A stretch of DNA of 64,000 bases from an uncultured Fidelibacterota bacterium. Lineage in GTDB: Bacteria; Fidelibacterota; Marinisomatia; Marinisomatales; Marinisomataceae. Below, piece after piece: positions 44,605-53,561 of the stretch; positions within the stretch are counted from its first letter, which is position 1; every line of letters begins with the position of its first letter. The notes beneath the pieces were generated by a model that saw only the letters and a program-made list of their open reading frames with translations, had not been told where the DNA came from and made no database searches. The stretch is taken from contig CACGWZ010000002.1 in assembly GCA_902576865.1 (NCBI GenBank), forward strand, positions 24,001-88,000. Reading direction: 5' to 3'. Made by a program: the position numbers and the translations under genes.

Positions 44605-45281
44605 ATATAAGTTGTTGGATCGTTTATACCTGCAGAAGCAAAGCCCTCTTTTCTTAGAATGCAAGCATCACACTCTCCACAAGATAAACCATCAATTGAA
44701 GGATCGTAACATGAGTGAGTAAGCTTATAATCAACATTCAATTTTGTCCCTGCTAAAATGATTTCCGCTTTTGTTAAGCTTATTAATGGAGTATGAATTT
44801 TTATTTTTTCATTTCCTTGTGCAAATTTAGTTCCCTCATTTGCCATCTTTTCAAAGGCTTCAATAAACTCAGGCCTACAATCTGGATAGCCGCTGTAATC
44901 CAATGCATTTACACCGATAAATATATCAAAAATATTATTTACTTCAGCGTAAGCTAGCGCATAAGAGAGGAATATTGTATTTCTTACTGGAACATATGTT
45001 ATAGGAATTTCATTTCCAATTTTTTGATTCTTAGGCACTTCGATATTATCAGTTAGAGCAGAATTTCCAAATTGCCCTAAATCAATTGTAATTAATTTAA
45101 TTTGGACGTCTACTGCTTTAGCAATTTTCTTTGCTGCTGAAATTTCGAACTTATGCCTTTGCCCATAATCAAATATAAGCGCTGTAACATCATAATCTTC
45201 TAAAGCAATGTTCAAAACAGTAGAAGAATCAAGACCACCACTAAGCAATACGATACATTGTTTTTTACTCTTTACACTCAT
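44601..45281 (-). CDS. queC: 7-cyano-7-deazaguanine synthase
   Basis: A 226-residue ATP-dependent enzyme forming preQ0 from carboxydeazaguanine and ammonia. The PP-loop LLSGGLDSSTVL is near residue 13. The zinc site is built by cysteines in THSCYDPSIDGLSCGECDAC near the C-terminus. It is the first gene of queCEDF. The 56 bases upstream show no preQ1 riboswitch fold that I can see. It is divergent from the glycosyltransferase cluster. Confidence 0.95.
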   Translation of the reverse strand: MSVKSKKQCIVLLSGGLDSSTVLNIALEDYDVTALIFDYGQRHKFEISAAKKIAKAVDVQIKLITIDLGQFGNSALTDNIEVPKNQKIGNEIPITYVPVRNTIFLSYALAYAEVNNIFDIFIGVNALDYSGYPDCRPEFIEAFEKMANEGTKFAQGNEKIKIHTPLISLTKAEIILAGTKLNVDYKLTHSCYDPSIDGLSCGECDACILRKEGFASAGINDPTTYI

Positions 45282-45337
45282 GAGGATTTAATTTAAAAAA
45301 AAATGGCTTATAAGATTGCCTCTAAATAATTTATTCA

Positions 45338-46147
45338 ATGCCATCAATATCTGTTATCATATCAACATATAATAAGCCACATTTTTTAGAAAAAGTGCTT
45401 ACTGGATACTCCTTTCAAACTTTTAATGATTTTGAAATCATTATTGCAGATGATGGGTCTTCAAATGAAACCAAAGAAATGATTGCAAAATTTGAGCAAT
45501 TAATTTCCCAAAAAATTTATCATGTGTGGCATGAAGACAATGGATTTCGAAAATGTAAAATCTTAAATGATGCAATAATGAAATCCTCAAATGATTATTT
45601 GGTTTTTTCAGATGGTGATTGCATTCCTGATTCCCACTTCTTAGAAACGCACTCTAGATTAGCTCAGAAAGGTTATTTTCTTTCTGGTGGTCATTTCCCT
45701 ATTACAGAAAAAGTATCTAATTTATTAATGATAGAAGATATTAAATCTCAAATCTGCTTCACTAAAAAATATCTTTTAAAAAAAGGTCAACCGATTGGAA
45801 AAAACTATTTTAAGCTAGTAAAAAATCGATTTTTAGCACGCTTTTTTGATCGATTAACTCCAACTAAAGCAACTTTTAATGGTAATAATTCCTCTGCTTG
45901 GAGATCTGATATTATCAAAGCAAAGGGGTATGATGAACGAATGGAATACGGAGGTCTTGATTGTGAGCTTGGATATAGACTGAATAATAATGGTATCAAA
46001 TCCCTTCAAGTGAGAAATAGAACAACTGTGCTTCATCTTTATCATACAAGACCATATAAAAATAAAGATGCAGTTGAAAAAAATAGATTAATAAGAAAAT
46101 CGACACTACAAAATAAGATAACTAAAACTGATTTTGGAATTAATTAA
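45338..46147 (+). CDS. Glycosyltransferase family 2
   Basis: A 269-residue GT-A enzyme. N-terminal SVIISTYNKPHFLEKVLTG, then IIADDGSSNETKEMI and the metal-binding FSDGDCIPD (DxD-like) near residue 92. The acceptor part includes GGLDCELGYRLNNNGIKS, of the ED-x-E/L-type. It has a soluble C-terminus and no helix, so it acts at the cytoplasmic side. It starts the plus-strand surface-glycan cluster. Its stop shares the A of the next ATG (TAATG). Confidence 0.9.
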   Translation: MPSISVIISTYNKPHFLEKVLTGYSFQTFNDFEIIIADDGSSNETKEMIAKFEQLISQKIYHVWHEDNGFRKCKILNDAIMKSSNDYLVFSDGDCIPDSHFLETHSRLAQKGYFLSGGHFPITEKVSNLLMIEDIKSQICFTKKYLLKKGQPIGKNYFKLVKNRFLARFFDRLTPTKATFNGNNSSAWRSDIIKAKGYDERMEYGGLDCELGYRLNNNGIKSLQVRNRTTVLHLYHTRPYKNKDAVEKNRLIRKSTLQNKITKTDFGIN

Positions 46148-47139
46148 TGCAAAATCTTAAAAGTTCCAACGCTAAAAGACGAAAACTTTTATACTATCTT
46201 TACTTTACTCCTATGGTTTATTTTTTCCCAAGTATTATTTCCAGAATGAGATTAAAAAATATATTAAATAATAATTTTCAAGAAAAATATATTGAATCAA
46301 GAGTAAAATATTATTTTAAAAAAACTTCAAACTTTAAAGTTTCAAATAAAGCAAAAAATTCATCTGAATTATTTTGGAATCAGTTTTTTAAAAATAAACA
46401 GAATTCACATTTTATAGATTTTTATATGTTGTTACAGTTTTTTAATAAGAAAAATAAAGTAGACTTTATCTATTCAACAAAAGATTATATAGATAGTGTT
46501 ATTGCTAAGAAACATCCTCCATATCCAACATTTGTTAAATCAAGACCTATTGATTTTAATAACCTAAATTCTATTTTACTCAAGTTAAATCAAGTAAAGC
46601 TTTTTCATTTTATTAAAGATCCTAAAAAATTTGAAAATAAAAAAAATCAAGCTGTATGGAGAGGAGATATAAGAAACAATTCTATTCGAGAATATTTTGT
46701 TAAAAATTTTTATAGTACTCCTTTATTTGATATCGGTCAAACTAGTCCAAAACAAGATGTACCATGGATGAAAAGTTTTATGTCAATAAAGAATCAACTT
46801 GACTACAAATTTATTTTTTGTCTTGAGGGAAAATGTATTTCAACAAATCTTTATTGGGCGATGAGCTCAAACTCAGTTTGTGTCATGCCTAAACCGAAAT
46901 ATGAAAGCTGGTTTATGGAAGGAAAGCTTAAAGATGGAGTTCACTATATAAAAGTCAAAGATGATTTTTCTGATGCAGAGGAGAAAATTGAATTTTATAA
47001 TAATAACAATGATAAGTGCCTTGAAATCATTGATAATGCACAAAAATTTGTAGAACAATTTAAGGACAGAAAACGAGAGAGATTAATTCAGCTTTTAATT
47101 TTAAAGCAGTATTTTAAATCCACGGGGCAATATGTATAA
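46147..47139 (+). CDS. Glycosyltransferase family 90-like (CAP10/LPS-modifying)
   Basis: A 330-residue protein with CAP10-like features in its C-terminal half: NQAVWRGDIRNNSIREYF, DYKFIFCLEGKCISTNLYWAM and SWFMEGKLKDGVHYIKVKDD. These match LPS-modifying GT90 enzymes that add xylose or other sugars. There is one weak hydrophobic stretch near the N-terminus. It lies between a GT2 and a CDP-polyol-type transferase, in a continuous overlapping operon. Sugar and acceptor are unknown. Confidence 0.8.
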   Translation: MQNLKSSNAKRRKLLYYLYFTPMVYFFPSIISRMRLKNILNNNFQEKYIESRVKYYFKKTSNFKVSNKAKNSSELFWNQFFKNKQNSHFIDFYMLLQFFNKKNKVDFIYSTKDYIDSVIAKKHPPYPTFVKSRPIDFNNLNSILLKLNQVKLFHFIKDPKKFENKKNQAVWRGDIRNNSIREYFVKNFYSTPLFDIGQTSPKQDVPWMKSFMSIKNQLDYKFIFCLEGKCISTNLYWAMSSNSVCVMPKPKYESWFMEGKLKDGVHYIKVKDDFSDAEEKIEFYNNNNDKCLEIIDNAQKFVEQFKDRKRERLIQLLILKQYFKSTGQYV

Positions 47140-48211
47140 GAAACTAATAATATTTTTTGACGTCCAAGAACTATACTACTTGCCTCAATACCTACCTGTA
47201 TATAAACAACTTCAAAAAGAAAATGTTTTTGAGTCAAAATTTATTTTTCACCATGGAAAATTTGATGATATAATTAAAAAAATTATTAAAGATGAATGTT
47301 TACCTGCTATTTGGGTTCAAGATAAAAATCATGCACTTAAATTATACTTAAAAGAAAAGCCACATTGGATATTCCTTGGTAATACCTTCCCAGAATTAGA
47401 TACAATTCATATCCATAGTAAAACAGCACAACTTGGACATGGTGTTGGTCCAAAAAAGAGCTATTATTCAAAATCAGATACGCCAACAACGGTTAGGTTT
47501 GTTGAAAGTGATTATCGCTTTAAAAGGCTTTGCAAAATGTATCCTGAAGATAACTTTCAAAATGTTGGTTTTTGTAAAATGGATCCGATTATTAATGGTG
47601 AAGAAAACGGGATTGATTTTACAAAACTTGGATTTGATAACAATAAAAAAACAATTCTGTATGCTCCAACTTTTTATCCAAGCAGTATAGAACGTTTTTC
47701 AAAGAATTTTCCCACTGATTTAGAAAATTATAACATTATTATTAAACCGCACTTTTTTTCGATGAGTAAGAAAAAATATCTCAAGCAAAGAGAGTTGCTA
47801 CATCATTGGGAATCATTTGATAACACATACTTAGCAAAAGTAAAGGATTATTCACTTTTACCTTTCTTGAAGTCTGCCGATTTAATGATTAGCGATGCAT
47901 CTTCTGCAATAATTGAGTTTGCTGCGCTTAATAAACCAGTGCTGTGGTGTACCTTCTTACAACTCAGATGGAATTATAGAGGAATCTTTTCCTATAGATT
48001 TAAAGCAAGGATGGATAAAGACTATGATGATTATGGTCAAATCGCTAGACCTGCAAATTCATACAATGAAATGATTAAGCAGGCTAAAAATCTTTTAGAT
48101 TCCAATTTTACACTATCTAATCAAGCAAATGAATATCTAAAAAAACTTGCAGGAACCCTTGATGGGAATGCTAGCAAAAGAATTGTCACTTTTTTATTAG
48201 AAAATTGCTAG
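47132..48211 (+). CDS. CDP-glycerol glycerophosphotransferase-like (TagF/TagB type)
   Basis: A 359-residue GT-B enzyme of the Glyphos_transf family, which polymerise or prime glycerol- or ribitol-phosphate chains. Typical segments are AQLGHGVGPKKSYYSK, ILYAPTFYPSS, IIIKPHFFS (HPxxK-type), LMISDASSAIIEFAALNKPVLW and the histidines between. It lacks a membrane anchor. It precedes a TagD-like nucleotidyltransferase, giving a donor-plus-transferase pair. In an outer-membrane bacterium the product would be part of a capsule or LPS rather than wall teichoic acid. Confidence 0.82.
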   Translation: MYKKLIIFFDVQELYYLPQYLPVYKQLQKENVFESKFIFHHGKFDDIIKKIIKDECLPAIWVQDKNHALKLYLKEKPHWIFLGNTFPELDTIHIHSKTAQLGHGVGPKKSYYSKSDTPTTVRFVESDYRFKRLCKMYPEDNFQNVGFCKMDPIINGEENGIDFTKLGFDNNKKTILYAPTFYPSSIERFSKNFPTDLENYNIIIKPHFFSMSKKKYLKQRELLHHWESFDNTYLAKVKDYSLLPFLKSADLMISDASSAIIEFAALNKPVLWCTFLQLRWNYRGIFSYRFKARMDKDYDDYGQIARPANSYNEMIKQAKNLLDSNFTLSNQANEYLKKLAGTLDGNASKRIVTFLLENC

Positions 48212-48254
48212 TATATATTTGGCTCAAATTTTTTAAGCAAGACAATAGGAGAAA

Positions 48255-48668
48255 ATGAAAAAAATTGGATATACTACAGGAGTATTTGACCTGTTCCATA
48301 TAGGACATCTAAACATTCTCAAAAGAGCAAGATTAGAATGTGATCATCTCATTGTTGGTGTTACTACTGACGAATTATGTGAGTCAGCTAAAAATCAAAA
48401 ACCTTTCATACCATTTCAAGAACGAATGGATTTGGTTGAGGCTATAAAATATGTTGATGAAGTAGTTCCTCAAACTAACTATGATAAAATGGAAGCTTGG
48501 AATAATTTAAAATTTGATAAAATGTTTGTTGGAGATGATTGGAAAGGCACTGATCAATGGAATCAGATTGAAAAAGAATTTTCTCAATATGGAGTTGAAA
48601 TAATCTATTTTCCTTACACCACTCATACCTCAAGTACTGTTCTAAGAAAAATACTTTCGAAAAGCTAA
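48255..48668 (+). CDS. tagD: Glycerol-3-phosphate cytidylyltransferase-like (TagD type)
   Basis: A 137-residue nucleotidyltransferase. The HxGH motif is in GVFDLFHIGHLNILKRA, and the C-terminal STVLRKIL stands for the ISTT/S-type segment. PFIPFQERMDLVEAIKYVDEVVPQ matches TagD-type proteins closely, including the RMxxVE helix. It would make CDP-glycerol, donor for the neighbour at 47132. A related CDP-ribitol or ADP-heptose-type activity cannot be excluded. AGGAG lies before the ATG. Confidence 0.85.
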   Translation: MKKIGYTTGVFDLFHIGHLNILKRARLECDHLIVGVTTDELCESAKNQKPFIPFQERMDLVEAIKYVDEVVPQTNYDKMEAWNNLKFDKMFVGDDWKGTDQWNQIEKEFSQYGVEIIYFPYTTHTSSTVLRKILSKS

Positions 48669-48712
48669 TTACTTTCAAACATTTTCATAACAATACTAAA
48701 TTAAAATGTTGA

Positions 48713-49747
48713 ATGAATATTTTATATGGTATCTCTGCTACTGGTAATGGTCATATTTCTAGATCAAGAATTCTCATATCTGCGTTAAAAAAAAGAGGAC
48801 ATAATATTACAGTACTTTTTAGCGGTAGAGATGTAAAAGATCTATTTGATACAAAAGAATTTGAACCTTTCATTGCTAAAGAAGGATTTACTTTCAAAAT
48901 CAAAAATGGAAAGGTTCAATATTTTAGTACTTTATTAAATACAAATATATATAATTTTTTTTACGATATTTTTAAAATAAACAATGATTATGATGTTGTA
49001 GTGACTGATTTTGAACCTATATCAGCTTTTGCGGCTAAAAAATTCAATATTCCATGTATTGGCGTTGGTCACCAATACTCTTTCAATACTAATATACCCA
49101 TGACGATAAAAATGAAATTTTTTAGTTTATTTTTTCCAAAATTTTTTACCCCAGTTGATAAATCAATTGCATCACATTTCTATCATTTTAACCAACCAAT
49201 CTTACCACCGTTTATTGATGAAAAATTGCAGAACAGCAATAATGCTAAACAGAAAAAGGACGTTATTTTGGTTTACTTGCCTTGGGAAAGGCAAGATAAA
49301 ATGCTAGATATTTGTTCAAAAATTAAAAGTAAAAAATTTATTTACTATACAAACATCGATGAACAACTTGAAGTCAATAATGTTTTACTAAAACCCTTTT
49401 CAAACGTCAATTTTAAAAAGGATTTAATTGAATCAGAAGGTGTCATAACCAATGCAGGATTTCAGTTACCTTCCGAATGTATTTTTTTAGGGAAAAAATT
49501 GTTATGTAAACCACTTCTAGGGCAACCAGAGCAGGAGCATAATGCTAAAATTCTGTCAGATTTAAAATTAGCGACCACATGTAATAACTTAACTACTTCA
49601 ACAATTAATGATTGGATTAAAAATAGTTCTAGTAGAAGAATTCAATATAAAAATCCTGTTGATTTAATGATTAAAATTATTGAAAACCCTGAGATTGATT
49701 TTTCAAATGAAATTATTGATATTTGGGATACAAATGATAATTTATAA
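48713..49747 (+). CDS. GT28/MurG-like glycosyltransferase
   Basis: A 344-residue GT-B protein beginning MNILYGISATGNGHISRSRIL, the glycine-rich loop of UDP-sugar glycosyltransferases such as MurG and the MJ1255-type group. VTDFEPISAFAAKKFNIPCI and GVITNAGFQLPSECIFLGKKL are the donor-binding parts of the C-terminal domain; a QPEQEHNA segment follows. No membrane helix. It likely adds a sugar to the polymer or its lipid carrier. Overlaps the PPK2 gene by 14 bases. Confidence 0.78.
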   Translation: MNILYGISATGNGHISRSRILISALKKRGHNITVLFSGRDVKDLFDTKEFEPFIAKEGFTFKIKNGKVQYFSTLLNTNIYNFFYDIFKINNDYDVVVTDFEPISAFAAKKFNIPCIGVGHQYSFNTNIPMTIKMKFFSLFFPKFFTPVDKSIASHFYHFNQPILPPFIDEKLQNSNNAKQKKDVILVYLPWERQDKMLDICSKIKSKKFIYYTNIDEQLEVNNVLLKPFSNVNFKKDLIESEGVITNAGFQLPSECIFLGKKLLCKPLLGQPEQEHNAKILSDLKLATTCNNLTTSTINDWIKNSSSRRIQYKNPVDLMIKIIENPEIDFSNEIIDIWDTNDNL

Positions 49748-50567
49748 TACTTTTCCCCACGCTGAACTAGATCATGAAAAATATGAAATAGAAAAAAGAC
49801 GTCTTCAAGTTGAATTATTAAAACTTCAAGAATGGGTTATAAATAAAAATAAAAAAATAGCAATTATTTTTGAAGGTAGGGATGCTGCTGGCAAGGGCTC
49901 TACTATAAAACGATTCATTGAACATTTGATTCCTAGAAATGCCAAGGTGATTGAGCTTGGTATTCCAACAGAAAAACAAAATAAACGATGGTTTAAGACT
50001 TATGAAAAACTTTTACCTAAAAAAGGAAAAATTTATTTCTTTGATAGATCATGGTATTCAAGAGCTTTAATACAACCAGCAATGGGTTATTGCAATGAAA
50101 AGCAATACAAATACTTTATGAAAAAAGTAAATGAATGGGAAGAAAAACAAGTCCAAGATGGATTAATTTTAATAAAATTTTATCTTTCAATTTCCAAAGA
50201 CAGTCAAAGTTTAAGATTTAAAATAAGGCAATCTCATAAACTAAAATATTGGAAGTTTTCAAATAATGACCTCATTGCTATGAGTAAATGGGATATTTTT
50301 TCACAATTTAAAAATCAAATGTTTCATCATACTTCTACAGCAACCAATCCATGGGTAGTAATCAATGCTAACAATAAAATGATTGGCAGGCTTAATGCAA
50401 TGAGATATGTTTTATCTTCAATTCATTATGATGGAAAAAAAGAGCTTAAACCTAAAAAATGGTCTAAGGATTCTTACAAAAATAGTATTACATTTCATGG
50501 TGTCACATTCAAAAATCTTACAAAAGAACAATATGACTTATTATACAGAATCCAATCCAACACCTAA
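49734..50567 (+). CDS. Polyphosphate kinase 2 family protein
   Basis: A 277-residue PPK2 that moves phosphate between polyphosphate and nucleotides. The Walker A is in FEGRDAAGKGSTIKRF and Walker B region in YFFDRSWYSRALIQP; the lid has RFKIRQSHKLKYWKFS and MSKWDIFSQF. I start at the ATG at 49734 (MIIYNTFPHAELDHE), which removes an 18-residue non-conserved extension. It sits inside the glycan cluster between a glycosyltransferase and a Nudix gene, and might regenerate CTP/UTP for sugar donors; that is inference. Confidence 0.9.
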   Translation: MIIYNTFPHAELDHEKYEIEKRRLQVELLKLQEWVINKNKKIAIIFEGRDAAGKGSTIKRFIEHLIPRNAKVIELGIPTEKQNKRWFKTYEKLLPKKGKIYFFDRSWYSRALIQPAMGYCNEKQYKYFMKKVNEWEEKQVQDGLILIKFYLSISKDSQSLRFKIRQSHKLKYWKFSNNDLIAMSKWDIFSQFKNQMFHHTSTATNPWVVINANNKMIGRLNAMRYVLSSIHYDGKKELKPKKWSKDSYKNSITFHGVTFKNLTKEQYDLLYRIQSNT

Positions 50568-51015
50568 GTTTGATACTGCTGGGGGCATTGTTCTTTGCAA
50601 TAAAAAATTGTTGTTTATCTATAAAAGAGGAATGTGGGACTTACCAAAAGGCAAAATTGAATTCAATCATACCACAGAATCAACAGCTCTTCGAGAAATT
50701 TCAGAAGAAACTGGTCTCAAAGAAAATGATTTAACTGTCATAAATAAACTTCCAAAAACAAAATACTATAAAAAGGTTAACGGTGAAGCTTTTTTAAAAA
50801 AAAATTATTGGTTTATTATCAATTATACTGGAGACCCTTTAACGACTTTGGTTCCTGACCAAAGTGAAGGTATAACAGAATGTAAGTGGGTTGATCTTAA
50901 TAATTTGGATTCTATCATTACAAATACTCATGCAAGAATAAGTTATTTAATTGACTATTTTTTAAATGATCCAGATTTTGAGAATTATTTGAACAGCTCA
51001 GTATTAAACAACTGA
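50533..51015 (+). CDS. Nudix hydrolase with altered Nudix box
   Basis: A 160-residue Nudix protein. The start is the ATG at 50533 (MTYYTESNPTPKFDTAGG); the longer frame lies within PPK2. The box reads GKIEFNHTTESTALRE followed by ISEETGL: the REUxEExG core is intact but the first glutamate is histidine (GxxxxxH instead of GxxxxxE). LPKGKIE suggests Ap4A-hydrolase-like relatives. It overlaps PPK2 by 35 bases and converges on the glutaredoxin gene, whose end it overlaps by 31. Confidence 0.8.
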   Translation: MTYYTESNPTPKFDTAGGIVLCNKKLLFIYKRGMWDLPKGKIEFNHTTESTALREISEETGLKENDLTVINKLPKTKYYKKVNGEAFLKKNYWFIINYTGDPLTTLVPDQSEGITECKWVDLNNLDSIITNTHARISYLIDYFLNDPDFENYLNSSVLNN

Positions 51016-51245
51016 ACAAGATCTTGAAATCCGCCAATAGGTGAATCATTAATTAAAATTTGTGGTACTGTTGGCCCCTTAGTAATCGAAGCCATTTGTT
51101 CGCGTGACATATCGTTCTCTTCAATGTCAATCTCGGTGAAACTATAACCTTTTTCAGATAATAGTCTTTTTGCCATTTTACAAGGCCCGCACCAGGACGT
51201 AGTATAAATTTTAATTGTAGTATTTTTTGGAGTCCTTTTTTCCAT
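50985..51245 (-). CDS. Glutaredoxin, CGPC type
   Basis: An 86-residue glutaredoxin-like protein. The redox motif is WCGPCKMAKRLL, as in thioredoxin, not the usual CPYC of glutaredoxin 3. The glutathione-binding TVPQILINDSPIGGFQDL is present (TVP and GG). The ATG at 51245 is used; a TTG two codons upstream also opens the frame. It stands alone on the minus strand within the plus-strand cluster and overlaps the Nudix end. Its partner could be glutathione or thioredoxin reductase. Confidence 0.87.
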   Translation of the reverse strand: MEKRTPKNTTIKIYTTSWCGPCKMAKRLLSEKGYSFTEIDIEENDMSREQMASITKGPTVPQILINDSPIGGFQDLVQLFNTELFK

Positions 51246-51318
51246 GCGCAAATATAGTATTTTTTTCTAAAAACAAACAAGTCTCTAACACAATACTAAT
51301 TTTTAAGAGCTTAATTTT

Positions 51319-52089
51319 ATGATGTCAAAATATAAATCTATTTTCATTTCAGACATTCATTTAGGGTCTCGAGGTTCAAAAGCAAAACTATTATATAAAT
51401 TTTTAGATTATATAGAAGATGATGTAGGTACTGATAATTTATTTATTGTTGGAGACTTAATTGATATTTGGGCATTAAAAAGAAAATGGAAATTTCCGAA
51501 GTCTCATTCAAATATTGTTAGAAAGTTACTAGGAATGGCCAAACGAGGCATTCATGTCACTTACTTACCTGGAAATCATGATGAAACATTTAAAGAGTTT
51601 TCTGGTAATAAATTCGGAAAAATAAAAATTAAAAACTTCTGCACCTATAAATCTGTAAATAAAAAAAGATATTATGTATGTCATGGTGATGAATTTGATA
51701 TCTTTATGACTCCAAAATTTAGCTGGATATCTCATTTAGGCGGAGGTGCATATGAAAGAATTTTATGGATGAATCAAATCCTTAATTGGTGGAGGAAAAA
51801 AACTGGTGGTAAATATTGGTCGCTATCAAAATATGTTAAAAGAAAAGCTAAAATAGCATCAAATGTCATTTCAAAATATGAAAATGCTTTAATTAATTCT
51901 GGAGAAAAAAAAGGATATGATGGAGTAATTTGTGGACATATTCATCATGCTGAGAATAAAATAATTAATGACTTTCATTACTTAAATTCTGGAGACTGGG
52001 TTGATAGCTGCACTGCATTAGGAGAGGATTTTGATGGAAACTGGCATATTATTGATTGGGGTCACAAAATTTTTAAAAATAAACTTTAA
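51319..52089 (+). CDS. lpxH: UDP-2,3-diacylglucosamine diphosphatase-like (LpxH type)
   Basis: A 256-residue metallophosphoesterase. Metal motifs run in order: ISDIHLGSRG, VGDLIDIW, LPGNHDE, CHGDEFD and GHIHHAE, all as in LpxH/LpxH2, which cleaves UDP-2,3-diacylglucosamine to lipid X in lipid A biosynthesis. That indicates an outer membrane with lipid A. The start may be the first or second ATG (MMSK). The gene is divergent from glutaredoxin with 73 bases between. LpxI-type or other phosphodiesterase activity cannot be excluded. Confidence 0.85.
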   Translation: MMSKYKSIFISDIHLGSRGSKAKLLYKFLDYIEDDVGTDNLFIVGDLIDIWALKRKWKFPKSHSNIVRKLLGMAKRGIHVTYLPGNHDETFKEFSGNKFGKIKIKNFCTYKSVNKKRYYVCHGDEFDIFMTPKFSWISHLGGGAYERILWMNQILNWWRKKTGGKYWSLSKYVKRKAKIASNVISKYENALINSGEKKGYDGVICGHIHHAENKIINDFHYLNSGDWVDSCTALGEDFDGNWHIIDWGHKIFKNKL

Positions 52090-52126
52090 TACTTTTCAAC
52101 TCAGATAATAATATTTAATATCCTAC

Positions 52127-52210
52127 ATGGAATTTGGATTATACTATTGGGGTATTTTTGGTGGAGTGATTTTATTTGTCTTTTTAATCTCTCTGCTTTT
52201 TAACCCTTAA
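52127..52210 (+). CDS. Possible 27-residue membrane microprotein
   Basis: An ATG opens a 27-codon frame MEFGLYYWGIFGGVILFVF and so on to NP, ending in TAA ten bases before the next gene, where a strong GGAGG begins. It would be a single membrane helix. Against it: no clear Shine-Dalgarno site. I report it as a candidate only. Confidence 0.35.
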   Translation: MEFGLYYWGIFGGVILFVFLISLLFNP

Positions 52211-52220
52211 GGAGGATTTT

Positions 52221-52451
52221 ATGGACATAATAACTAACTTCGCAGAGACACTTCAAGCAAACCCAGCATTACTTGTTGGTATATCACTTTGGGAAGCCCT
52301 ATTTACTTTATTGGCTTTGTGGTTCGCAGCAAGAAATGATCATAAGGGTTGGTTCGTAATATGTGGTCTTGTACAACTATTTGGATTAGTAGAAATATTC
52401 TATTTAGCTACGAAAACAAACTTTTTTAAAGATTTTAAATTAAATGGGTAA
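52221..52451 (+). CDS. DUF5652-like small membrane protein
   Basis: A 76-residue membrane protein with two helices (about residues 18 to 37 and 44 to 62). LLVGISLWEALFTLLALW and WFVICGLVQLFGLVEIFY resemble DUF5652 proteins, a family of unknown function. A strong AGGAGG precedes the ATG. Its end overlaps the next gene by eight bases. It belongs to a run of small envelope genes ending with UPF0104 and DUF1295. Confidence 0.75.
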   Translation: MDIITNFAETLQANPALLVGISLWEALFTLLALWFAARNDHKGWFVICGLVQLFGLVEIFYLATKTNFFKDFKLNG

Positions 52452-52647
52452 ACATTTTCCAACTATTATTGCTTCAATAATGCTCATTGCCATGCTTGGA
52501 TTAATGAGTAATTGTCAAGTAAATACAGATGTTCCACTCGAATATCAAAGCCCGATGGAAACAAGCGAACATCTTGATGAAAATGGCGAAAAAATGAAAA
52601 AAAGAATCGTCAATTGGGAATTCCAAAGAGATAAACAAGATCCTTGA
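52444..52647 (+). CDS. Small exported protein, possible lipoprotein
   Basis: A 67-residue protein: an N-terminal hydrophobic signal (IIASIMLIAMLGLMS) followed by NC, an imperfect lipobox because Asn is at -1. The rest (DVPLEYQSPMETSEHLDEN...) is acidic then basic, without recognisable domain. It overlaps DUF5652 at one side and shares its TGA with the TTG start of the next gene (TTGA). No family recognised. Confidence 0.6.
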   Translation: MGKHFPTIIASIMLIAMLGLMSNCQVNTDVPLEYQSPMETSEHLDENGEKMKKRIVNWEFQRDKQDP

Positions 52648-53561
52648 AAAAAATTCTATCTTTCTGCGTAGCTACGCTATGTCTCTACTTTGCATTTAAT
52701 CAAGTAAATATAGAAGATATTTACCGTGCTCTATCTGATGCAAATATTACTTATATCTTTATCGCATTTATAGCAACCTATGTTACGTTCATTCTAAGAT
52801 CATTTAGATGGAAGATTTTATTAGATTCACCAAAAGAACTCAAAATACAAAAATATATTTCAACAACTCATATTGGATATTTTCTAAATAACATACTTCC
52901 ATTTAGAGCTGGGGACTTAGCTAGAGCAAAACTCTTATCTAATAACTCAAGTGGTATAAAGTTTAGTTTTCTTGTTGGAAGCTTGGTAGCTGAAAAAATT
53001 ATCGACTTATGGATAGTTGGATTATTTAGTATTTTTTTAATTCTTTTTGGATTTAATAATGTTTTGGGTTTAGAATTTTCCATTGGAATTTTACTATTAT
53101 ACATAATTACTTCATTCATCATTTTTGGTAATAATTCCCTCGCTAGTAAAATGCAAAAACAATTTTCTATTACTAAAAACTTTATTGATGGATATTTACT
53201 AGTGTCCAAAAATAAAATTAAACTTGGTAGTATTTCCATTTTGCTATGGTGTTCATTTGTGGCTTATATGTATACATTATTGATGTCTGTTAATATTGAT
53301 TTATCTTTTCAACAATATATTGGAATTACGGTTATTACTAGTATTGTAACTTCATTACCAATAGCTCCTGCTGCAATTGGTACATATCATTTAGCTGTAA
53401 TTTACTTTCTTAATCTATATGGAATAGGAATTGATCAATCACAGACAGCTGCAATCCTATTGCATTCTGTATTTCTATTGTATTCTATTATTTTAGGATA
53501 TATTTATTTATCTTTTGAAAAAATTGAGTTGAAATCACTTATCGATGACAATAAAAACTAA
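52644..53561 (+). CDS. UPF0104 / lysylphosphatidylglycerol synthase-like flippase
   Basis: A 305-residue protein with eight or so helices. The conserved loop FRAGDLARAKLLS and TSLPIAPAAIGTYHLAVIYFL mark the AglD/MprF flippase-like superfamily (UPF0104), thought to move lipid-linked sugars or lipids across the membrane. The start is TTG at 52644, joined to the stop of the previous gene as TTGA; the first helix (KKILSFCVATLCLYFAF) supports this choice. It overlaps DUF1295 by 17 bases. Confidence 0.82.
   Translation: MKKILSFCVATLCLYFAFNQVNIEDIYRALSDANITYIFIAFIATYVTFILRSFRWKILLDSPKELKIQKYISTTHIGYFLNNILPFRAGDLARAKLLSNNSSGIKFSFLVGSLVAEKIIDLWIVGLFSIFLILFGFNNVLGLEFSIGILLLYIITSFIIFGNNSLASKMQKQFSITKNFIDGYLLVSKNKIKLGSISILLWCSFVAYMYTLLMSVNIDLSFQQYIGITVITSIVTSLPIAPAAIGTYHLAVIYFLNLYGIGIDQSQTAAILLHSVFLLYSIILGYIYLSFEKIELKSLIDDNKN

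Noticed and set aside
45282-45337. Possible preQ1 riboswitch before queC
   Set aside because: The short AT-rich gap shows no stem followed by the A-rich tail required.
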